Shown here: one piece after another, positions 1-6,107 of the stretch
How the letters are laid out: each line of letters opens with the position of its first letter
How positions within the stretch are numbered: the first letter of the stretch is position 1
Origin: Spirochaetota bacterium
Lineage (GTDB): Bacteria > Spirochaetota > Spirochaetia > DSM-27196 > PWMO01
Assembly: GCA_009908925.1 (NCBI GenBank)
Contig: JAAAOH010000364.1
Location: 1 to 17,314 of the forward strand
DNA length: 17,314 bases
Reading direction: 5' to 3'
The notes under the pieces: model-generated
What the model saw: the letters and a program-made list of their open reading frames with translations, nothing else
Database searches by the model: none
What the model was told of the DNA's origin: nothing
Position numbers and translations under genes: made by a program

Positions 1-432
1 ACGATGCACTCGGAACGCTTCGAGATACCGCCGGAAACCGCCGAGGCCGTCAACAGCGCACGGGCGGAGGGAAGGCCGGTCGTCGCGGTCGGGACGACGA
101 GCGTGCGTGCCCTCGAGAGCGCGGCGGGGGAGACGGGCGAGACCAGCGCAGCGGGGGAGACGGGCGACAGGGGCGGGGCCGCGGGGTCCGGCAGCGTTGC
201 AGGCGCGGCGCACATCGAGCCCGGAATGCGTGAGACGAACATCTTCATCTATCCGGGATACAGGTTCCGCTGCGTGGATTCGCTCTTCACGAACTTCCAC
301 ACGCCCGAGTCCACGCTGCTCATGCTCGTTTCTGCATTCGCCGGCCGGGAGCGGATTCTCGAGACTTACCGGGAGGCGGTAGCGGAGCGTTACCGGTTTT
401 TCTCCTACGGCGACGCGATGCTCATTCAGTAG
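1..432 (+). CDS. queA: QueA, tRNA preQ1(34) S-adenosylmethionine ribosyltransferase-isomerase (5'-truncated by window edge)
   Basis: This is the C-terminal 143 residues of QueA. QueA transfers and isomerises the ribosyl moiety of S-adenosylmethionine onto preQ1 at the tRNA wobble position, giving epoxyqueuosine. The reading frame is open from base 1, and the first visible residues (T-M-H-S-E-R-F) match an internal stretch of the family, so the ATG at 4 is not the start. Recognisable family motifs are VVAVGTTSVRALES (about residues 27-40), TNIFIYPGYRF, VDSLFTNFHTPESTLLMLVSAFAG, and the ending YRFFSYGDAMLI. Between ALESA and the IFIYPG motif there is a Gly/Ala/Glu/Thr-rich insertion of roughly 20 residues compared with E. 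coli QueA, partly made by a short direct repeat. The stop codon TAG overlaps the end of the convergent gene by 7 bp. Function is assigned with high confidence; the N-terminus lies outside the window. Confidence 0.95.
   Translation, partial: TMHSERFEIPPETAEAVNSARAEGRPVVAVGTTSVRALESAAGETGETSAAGETGDRGGAAGSGSVAGAAHIEPGMRETNIFIYPGYRFRCVDSLFTNFHTPESTLLMLVSAFAGRERILETYREAVAERYRFFSYGDAMLIQ
124..167 (+). repeat. In-frame 17-bp direct repeat inside queA
   Basis: The 17-base string GCGGGGGAGACGGGCGA occurs at 124-140 and again at 151-167. The 27-bp period equals nine codons, so the frame is kept and the protein reads AGETGETSA then AGETGDRGG. It lies in a low-complexity insertion of QueA between two conserved blocks. 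It looks like a tandem duplication tolerated in a surface loop. Confidence 0.85.
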
Positions 433-1025
433 GTGTTCTCGTCCATGGCCTCGAACTCCGCGCGCACCGCTCGGAGGCGCTGGAGATGGCGGCCGATGAT
501 GGCTTCGTAGTCGAGCTCGCCGGTCTCGATGCGGTGGTTCTCATCGGCCCAGTTCTGTATCTCCTCGAGGTGCACGAACTGCAGCTGCCAGGCCTCCTCG
601 CTCCAGCGGAGCGCTTCCTGCCAGTAGGAGAGGGCGACCTCGAACAGCGATTCGGCACGCTCGAGACTTTCCAGGTTATCGTCACGCCACGGCGCATTGT
701 AGAAGTAGGCGACCTGCTTGTTGTATTTGCTCGCCCATCGGAGGTGGAGCTCCACGAGCTTCAGGTTCACATGCATCATGAAGAGGTTGCGGTAGCGCTC
801 CCACTGCGTCTTGTTCTCGATCTCCGCGAGCGCGTACAGCGGATTTGCGAAGTCGGCCTCGAGGGCCATCTGCAGCCACTTCACGTTTTCGGCGATGCGC
901 TCAGGGTACTGGTAGAACTGCACGTGGTAGAGCTCATACAGCTGTTCTTTGTAGATCAGCCGGTATGCGCTGAGGCTGTCGGCAGCGAGAAAGAGTACGA
1001 GTGCGATTACGAGCAGTCGCTTCAC
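426..1025 (-). CDS. Secreted protein of unknown function, rich in Trp and Tyr
   Basis: I do not recognise this 199-residue protein. It starts with a typical signal peptide (MKRLLVIALVLFLAADSLSA), with a likely signal peptidase I site after residue 20 and no lipobox cysteine, so it should be periplasmic or exported. The mature part is predicted helical and unusually aromatic, with 8 Trp and 14 Tyr, including a cluster near YWQEALRWSEEAW (about residues 134-146). There are no cysteines, metal-binding motifs or nucleotide-binding motifs that I can see. The start is GTG, chosen because it is the only one that preserves the signal peptide. No Shine-Dalgarno is visible, and GTG lies 2 bp after the tmk stop, so translation is probably coupled to tmk. 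Its stop overlaps the convergent queA end by 7 bp. It may be a conserved spirochaetal tmk neighbour, but I could not test that. Confidence 0.8.
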   Translation of the reverse strand: MKRLLVIALVLFLAADSLSAYRLIYKEQLYELYHVQFYQYPERIAENVKWLQMALEADFANPLYALAEIENKTQWERYRNLFMMHVNLKLVELHLRWASKYNKQVAYFYNAPWRDDNLESLERAESLFEVALSYWQEALRWSEEAWQLQFVHLEEIQNWADENHRIETGELDYEAIIGRHLQRLRAVRAEFEAMDENTY

Positions 1026-1027
1026 AC

Positions 1028-1645
1028 TCAGTTTATCGGCGTGATGCCGAGTTGTTTCCAGATTTGCTCCGATATATCTTGTGGAGACGCGGAACCGTCT
1101 ACAATGTGCACCTGCATGTCGCCGCCGCTGAAGTCGTCGATAGCCTTCGCGTAGCGATCATAGACGGCGCGCTGAAACTCGAGGTTCTCGAAGATTTCGG
1201 CGGCCGGCCGGCTGCGGCGCCGGTCCTCGGTCATCTCGGGGGAGACATCGACGTACACGAGATGCTTCGGTAGCGGGAACCGTCGGTTGAGCTCGTAGAC
1301 CAGGGAGTAATCGCACTGAACGGTCTGATAGGCAAGGGAGGAAAAGAGATAGCGGTCACAGACGACCCAGCCGTCCTCGAGGGCCCGGATTATGCCGTGC
1401 GCAGGGTCATAGAGGTGCTCATGTCGGTCGGCAGCGTAGAGCATAGCCAGCGCCTCCGGCGTCGTCTCGATGCGCCCGGCAAGGACGTCACGGATGAGCG
1501 TGCCGATGTTGCCACGAGTAGGCTCCGAGGTGGCAAGCACCCGGTGTCCGGCGCGATCGAGCCGCTCGGTCAGTAGCGACGCCTGTGTCGTTGTGCCCGC
1601 CCCGTCGAGGCCTTCGAGCACGACGAAGGAGTCTAATAGCTCCAA
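1028..1645 (-). CDS. tmk: Thymidylate kinase (dTMP kinase)
   Basis: This 205-residue protein should phosphorylate dTMP to dTDP with ATP in the cytoplasm, an essential step in dTTP synthesis. The family signature is clear: a P-loop region GLDGAGTTTQ (residues 12-21), an EPT motif (41-43), DRY followed by FSSLAYQ (97-107, the dTMP-binding DRx motif), and an arginine-rich LID segment RRRSR (142-146). Length is normal for the family. The P-loop is odd: where E. coli has GLEGAGKTT, this protein has GLDGAGTTT, so the usual ATP-binding lysine is threonine at residue 18. I recall similar GAGT(T/S)TQ forms in spirochaetal sequences, so this is probably lineage-specific and not inactivating. The start is TTG, supported by an AGGAG Shine-Dalgarno 9 nt upstream; no better start exists in frame. 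It leads a two-gene unit with the downstream secreted protein. Confidence 0.93.
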   Translation of the reverse strand: MELLDSFVVLEGLDGAGTTTQASLLTERLDRAGHRVLATSEPTRGNIGTLIRDVLAGRIETTPEALAMLYAADRHEHLYDPAHGIIRALEDGWVVCDRYLFSSLAYQTVQCDYSLVYELNRRFPLPKHLVYVDVSPEMTEDRRRSRPAAEIFENLEFQRAVYDRYAKAIDDFSGGDMQVHIVDGSASPQDISEQIWKQLGITPIN

Positions 1646-1654
1646 TCTAATGAT

Positions 1655-1659
1655 CTCCT
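1655..1659 (-). promoter_or_regulatory. Ribosome binding site supporting the TTG start of tmk
   Basis: On the - strand this reads AGGAG, followed by nine bases and then the TTG at 1645-1643. Since tmk has no nearby ATG or GTG, this site is what decides the start. Confidence 0.65.
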
Positions 1660-1684
1660 GCTATGGTAGGATGGTGCGTGTGAT

Positions 1685-1711
1685 GTTATATTTAAACTTG
1701 AACTTTGTCAC
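1685..1711 (-). promoter_or_regulatory. Candidate sigma-70 promoter for tmk in the divergent tmk/tamB spacer
   Basis: The 96-bp spacer between the divergent tmk and tamB starts (1646-1741) holds an AT-rich island at about 1681-1708 in otherwise GC-rich DNA. On the - strand it offers GTGACA (1711-1706) and TATAAC (1690-1685), each 5 of 6 matches to the -35 and -10 consensus, but the spacer is 15 bp instead of 17. For tamB, TATATT at 1687-1692 could act as a -10 on the + strand, but no good -35 lies upstream of it. Both directions may share this island. This is a motif reading only. Confidence 0.4.
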
Positions 1712-1741
1712 GCCGACGCCTTCGGCGATGGGACACCTCGG

Positions 1742-4700
1742 TTGAACGCAAATCCGGCCCCGCATCGCATACATCTCTCCGAGATCCTCGTCATTGTGAC
1801 GCTTGCGCTGCTCACCGCCGTGCTTTTCGGTCCGGTGCAGTCGTTCTTCAACGCCCGCATGGAAGAGTTCAAGCAGGAGATGATCACCGAGCTCGAGGAT
1901 CGTGTCGGCCGCAGCATCAGTTACAGCTCGATATCGCCCTCGGTACTGCGGGCGGTGGAGATCCGAGGACTCGTCATAAACGGCAATACGGATGAGCGGG
2001 ACGCCCTCGTGGAGATAGAGCGACTGAGGCTTTTCTACCGGCCGCTGAGGCTTCTGCTCGGGCGTTCCGATGCAGCTGCGGCGGAGCTCCGGATCGAGGA
2101 CACCGACTTCCATATCGATCGGCGACGGGACGAGGACGTCATCCGCCTCATACGCCGCGTCACCACCGGTTCCGACGGAACCGATTCCGACCGCGGGGAC
2201 AGACCCGTCTTCGAGCTCAGTGGCCGAAACGTCAGTATCACCTATCAGGACGCGAACAGGCTCTATGAGGTCGACGACGTCTTCTTCCAGAGTACGATCA
2301 CCGAAGACGAGGTCGCTGTCGAATGGGAAAGTACGGTCTCAGCCCGCCTGGGAGATGCGGAGGGCTCGGTGAGCGAGATCCGGGGCAGGGTAAAGCTGCA
2401 GGGCTCCGTGCAACCCGACACCAACGAAGCCCACCTGCGTGTAGCACTGCCATGGGTTACCACCCCTGTTTTTCGCGTGCGAAACCAGAGCTTCGATTTT
2501 GCCTATGATGACTCCGGTGCGGCTATCCATAAGCTGCAGAACAACGATCCCGTTGATCTCACCATCAGGACCGATGCCGACTTCGATCAGCTGCAGCTCG
2601 AGCTTCTCGCCGAGAGCTTTGTTCCGCAGGACATTATGAGCCTGCGGGGCCCCCTCTCCCCCTTCAATCCATGGTTGCTCGGTGAGATGAGCGGGGAGGC
2701 ACAGCTCTCCTATAGCCGGCGCAGCGGCGCGCTCTCCTACAGCGCCGATCTCAGCGGGCGCACGAATAATCGTGACCTCCCCGAGCAGGTGTCCCTGGAT
2801 GTCCGTGTGACGGGAGACGAAACTGCCGCCGACGTGGAAGAGCTTTCCGTTCGACCGGATCGGGGAGAGCTCAGATTCTCGGGCAGCCTGGCCTTTCCCG
2901 ATCTCGTTCCCACCGGTGCGGTGAGTCTGTTCGGTTTCAGCTATGGCCCGGTGTCCTCGCCGCTTTCGGGGGTGTTGCGGGTATCCGGAACGGACTCGGG
3001 CGGTATTGCCGCCCGCTCCTCACGACTGTCCTATGGCCGGGTCGTGATTCACGATGTCGAGCTCGCAGCAGATACCGCAGCGCAGGCGGCCACCTCCTAC
3101 GAGGCCTCGCTGTCTTTCGATGAGGACGGCACGAGTGCGGTAACACTGTCGGGCTCCGCCGAGGAGGGGCAGCGAGCCTCCGCCATGGTGCGGCTTGTCC
3201 GCGTACCGGCACTCAGCGTGTACGATATCGCCGGAGAGCTCGTCGAGGTGCCGGCCGAACCGCGGGAGGCGCTCGAATCGGTAGTGCTCGACGCGCGCGC
3301 GGATCTCACAATGGAAGACGGCGCCTATGAGGTCGAGGTTCCTTACGTCTCAGCGCAGGACCTCGACGACCGGTCACGGTTCATCTCTTTCGGCCTCTCG
3401 CGAACTGAACGCAGCTTCGAGATCCGGCATCTGAGCGCGGGATTCGGTGGACAGCGACTCCGCGGCAGGCTTGCCGCCGACGTGGAATCGAGCGACCGAA
3501 TTGACTTCGACAGCGAGCTGTCGGTCAACGGGAGAGAGTACGTGCTCGAAGGGGTGTACCGTCCCGGGCGGAGTGTGGACCTCAGCGTGGCACAGGGTCT
3601 CGATGCTCAGGTGTATTTCAATCGCTCGGGAGAGGTTGTCTTCGCGGCACGCGCGAATGAGGTGCCGCTGCCGTCGGCAGATGCATCACGCACGTTGTCT
3701 TTTCGCGTCGGTGGATCGTTTTTCAGTCTCGCCCAGTGGACGGCTCGCGTCGAGGAGCTTACGGTGAGGAACCCTACCGGGGCCGGCTCGGCGCTGTCAC
3801 TCGCAGCGGAGGCGGGTCCCGACGGCGGCACGATTTCGCGCTTTGCCTACCGCGACGGCGTATCGCGGCTCAAGGGTGAAGGTGCGATCGAGTTTGCCGA
3901 CAACGTGTCGCCCCGCCTCACCCTCGACGCGGCAACGCCCGACGGCAATGAGCGTTACGAGCTCTCCCTCGTGTATGAGAACGGCTCCCTCAACGGTACT
4001 GTGGCGGTCACACAGTCGCCCCTACGGCGCATAAGCGGGGATCCCATCCGCGGCAGCCTCGACGCCACGGTTGACCTCGAGACACTTCTCGCCGACCCCC
4101 GAGTAACGGTACAGTTCGAGACTCAGGACGCCACATTCAACGCCGATTCCATTTCCGCACAGGGGACACTTCGTGTAACCGAGCGGGCGCTGGTGATGAA
4201 CCGCGTGAATCTGCGGTATCTGACCAGAACCGTGTCCGACGCACGGGGAACGCTCGATCTCGAAACCGGGGAGATGACCCTGAGCGCCTCGATCGAGAAC
4301 CAGGAAACCGACGAAGACTCCCGGGTAAAGGCGCTCATCCGGGCGGCGTTCGCGGCGCCCGCGCTTCCACTGTCTGTCAGCGCGGTTGCCACAACGCCCT
4401 TCGATGCGGTTGTTCGCCTCTCCGGTATCGACTTCCCCGAGGGAAGGGAGGAGCCCTGGGAGTTCCAGGTCGAGCGCAGCCTCGGGGAGCTGACCGTGGC
4501 CGGCGGGCCGGATGATTCGATCGCCGCGCGGGTCGCCACCGGCGGTGAGTTCCGCGTTGAGGTGAGGGATCCCCTGCCGATACGGTTTCTGGCCGCGGGC
4601 GTTCTAACCGCAGGCGAGATCGAGGCAAACGTCACCAACGTTTTCCTCGACGTCGCCGAGTTCGGAGCGCCGGTTGAGGGGGAGACCATCAGCCTCGTCG

Positions 4701-6052
4701 GCGGTAGGTTCTCCGGCGCAATCCGTGTCGTTGGTCCGGTAAACGATCCTGACTTCTACGGTACACTCGAGGCCACCGGCGTCGAGAGCAGGATAGATTT
4801 CATCGCCGAGAGAATCGGGCCGGCGAGCACCTTCGTCGTCTTCCAGGAAAAAATCGTAGAGATCAACCGTTTTCGCGTTCCGGCCGGAGAGGGCACCGGG
4901 ATTGTCGCGGGCACGCTTATCCTCAACCGTTGGGCACCGGAAGAGTTCCGACTGCGTATTGAGATACCCGATGATCCCGGCATACGAGTGGCGTACAACT
5001 TCGGCGGCCTCTACGTGGACGGCTACGGCCGCGGAGACCTGAAGATACAAGGTGCCCCCGGGCGGGTCGACGTATCCGGCAGTATTCTCGTTGACCAGAC
5101 GTCTCTGACACTTGCGGAGCAGGTTGAGCGGCCGGAGAAGAGCCGGCGCAATGTGACCACGGTGGACCTGAACTTCGAAACTGCCGGGCCCACCGAGTTT
5201 CTGTGGCCGAATCAGGAGTTTCCGGTGCTGCGGGCACTGGCGGAGCGGGGCGAAGAGGTTCGTCTGACCTATGCCAGCGATACGGGTAGTTTTTCCCTTC
5301 GCGGTCGGATGAACGTGCAGGCCGGCGAGATCTACTACTTCGACCGAAGCTTCTACATCCGCGAAGGCCGAATCATCTTCAACGAGGACGAGGACGACTT
5401 CGACCCCCGTCTCGCCGTACGCGCGGAAATCCGGGAGATCTCAGCTCAGGGGCCCGTGCGGGTCTTTCTTATCGTGGACGAGGAACGCCTGAGCTCATTC
5501 ACGCCCCGCTTCGAATCCAGTCCGCCGCTGACCGACACCGAGCTTATCGCACTGCTAGGGGGGAACCTGCTGAACCAGGAGGGACAGGACGATCTCGATT
5601 TCTCCCAGGCCGTGCTGCTGACGAGCGACCTCGTTACGCAGTTCGGCGTTATCAATCGTTTCGAGCGGTCCGTGCGCGACGCGCTGGGCCTCGATCTATT
5701 CAGTGTGCGGACACAACTGTTCCAGAATCTGGTACTCGGATCCATTCCGCAGCCCGAGTACCCTCTTGACAACACCTCTCCATCTCTTGGACAGTACTTT
5801 GAAAATACGGCGGTGTTTTTGGGAAAGTACCTGGGTCCCGAACTGTTCATGGAGCTGCTGTTCAGCATGCGCTCGCGCAGCCCCTTCGAACCGGTCCCTG
5901 AAGGCGAGGGGCCCGTGGAGTTCGAAGCGGAACTGGGGCTCGAGTGGCAGACGCCGCTCTTTCTTCTGCAGTGGCGCTTTTTCCCGAGCAATCCCGAGAC
6001 ACTGTTCGTCACAGACAATCAAATCGAGTTCTCCTGGGAGTTTTCTTACTGA
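1742..6052 (+). CDS. tamB: TamB-like translocation and assembly module protein (DUF490 family)
   Basis: This 1436-residue protein is a TamB/AsmA-like periplasm-spanning protein implicated in outer-membrane biogenesis (protein insertion or lipid transfer). One N-terminal hydrophobic segment (residues 15-30, ILVIVTLALLTAVLFG) would anchor it in the inner membrane. The rest is a long chain of beta-rich repeats lacking cysteines, as expected for the extended hydrophobic groove. The C-terminal DUF490 part (about 1080-1436) has recognisable blocks: RGDLKIQG, RGRMNVQAGEIYYF (from about 1187), TDTELIALLGG (from 1264), LDLFSVRTQLFQNLVLG, and an aromatic end EFSWEFSY. Length exceeds E. coli TamB (about 1260). 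The start is TTG with no convincing Shine-Dalgarno; later starts would lose the anchor. In spirochaetes lacking TamA, TamB has been reported to work with BamA (Borrelia), which fits bamA following after 55 bp. It is the first gene of the likely tamB-bamA-skp-mutS operon. Confidence 0.93.
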   Translation: MNANPAPHRIHLSEILVIVTLALLTAVLFGPVQSFFNARMEEFKQEMITELEDRVGRSISYSSISPSVLRAVEIRGLVINGNTDERDALVEIERLRLFYRPLRLLLGRSDAAAAELRIEDTDFHIDRRRDEDVIRLIRRVTTGSDGTDSDRGDRPVFELSGRNVSITYQDANRLYEVDDVFFQSTITEDEVAVEWESTVSARLGDAEGSVSEIRGRVKLQGSVQPDTNEAHLRVALPWVTTPVFRVRNQSFDFAYDDSGAAIHKLQNNDPVDLTIRTDADFDQLQLELLAESFVPQDIMSLRGPLSPFNPWLLGEMSGEAQLSYSRRSGALSYSADLSGRTNNRDLPEQVSLDVRVTGDETAADVEELSVRPDRGELRFSGSLAFPDLVPTGAVSLFGFSYGPVSSPLSGVLRVSGTDSGGIAARSSRLSYGRVVIHDVELAADTAAQAATSYEASLSFDEDGTSAVTLSGSAEEGQRASAMVRLVRVPALSVYDIAGELVEVPAEPREALESVVLDARADLTMEDGAYEVEVPYVSAQDLDDRSRFISFGLSRTERSFEIRHLSAGFGGQRLRGRLAADVESSDRIDFDSELSVNGREYVLEGVYRPGRSVDLSVAQGLDAQVYFNRSGEVVFAARANEVPLPSADASRTLSFRVGGSFFSLAQWTARVEELTVRNPTGAGSALSLAAEAGPDGGTISRFAYRDGVSRLKGEGAIEFADNVSPRLTLDAATPDGNERYELSLVYENGSLNGTVAVTQSPLRRISGDPIRGSLDATVDLETLLADPRVTVQFETQDATFNADSISAQGTLRVTERALVMNRVNLRYLTRTVSDARGTLDLETGEMTLSASIENQETDEDSRVKALIRAAFAAPALPLSVSAVATTPFDAVVRLSGIDFPEGREEPWEFQVERSLGELTVAGGPDDSIAARVATGGEFRVEVRDPLPIRFLAAGVLTAGEIEANVTNVFLDVAEFGAPVEGETISLVGGRFSGAIRVVGPVNDPDFYGTLEATGVESRIDFIAERIGPASTFVVFQEKIVEINRFRVPAGEGTGIVAGTLILNRWAPEEFRLRIEIPDDPGIRVAYNFGGLYVDGYGRGDLKIQGAPGRVDVSGSILVDQTSLTLAEQVERPEKSRRNVTTVDLNFETAGPTEFLWPNQEFPVLRALAERGEEVRLTYASDTGSFSLRGRMNVQAGEIYYFDRSFYIREGRIIFNEDEDDFDPRLAVRAEIREISAQGPVRVFLIVDEERLSSFTPRFESSPPLTDTELIALLGGNLLNQEGQDDLDFSQAVLLTSDLVTQFGVINRFERSVRDALGLDLFSVRTQLFQNLVLGSIPQPEYPLDNTSPSLGQYFENTAVFLGKYLGPELFMELLFSMRSRSPFEPVPEGEGPVEFEAELGLEWQTPLFLLQWRFFPSNPETLFVTDNQIEFSWEFSY

Positions 6053-6092
6053 TAGGCCCCGTCGGCAGTGATAGACTTCGCGGAGAGAAACG

Positions 6093-6104
6093 GTACTGGA
6101 GTAC
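6093..6104 (+). promoter_or_regulatory. Inverted repeat covering the Shine-Dalgarno before bamA
   Basis: GTACT (6093-6097), two bases, then AGTAC (6100-6104) form a small perfect inverted repeat. The GGAG at 6098-6101, six bases before the TTG at 6108, lies inside it. If it folds (realistically a 4-bp stem with a 4-nt loop) it would partly hide that ribosome binding site. The other candidate start, ATG at 6120, has GGGAT at 6110-6114 outside the hairpin. The rest of the 55-bp tamB/bamA gap shows nothing notable. Confidence 0.35.
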
Positions 6105-6107
6105 GCA

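Noticed and set aside
1580..1620. Reading the missing P-loop lysine as evidence of a tmk pseudogene
   Set aside because: The frame is intact, length is normal, and the other catalytic motifs are present, so a variant functional enzyme is more likely.
4123..4689. 188-codon open frame antisense to tamB
   Set aside because: No domain, no ribosome binding site, and tamB is well supported through the region.
5766..5800. TTGACA inside tamB as an internal promoter for bamA
   Set aside because: The nearest -10-like sequence (TACTTT at 5795) is 23 bp away, too far for a standard promoter.
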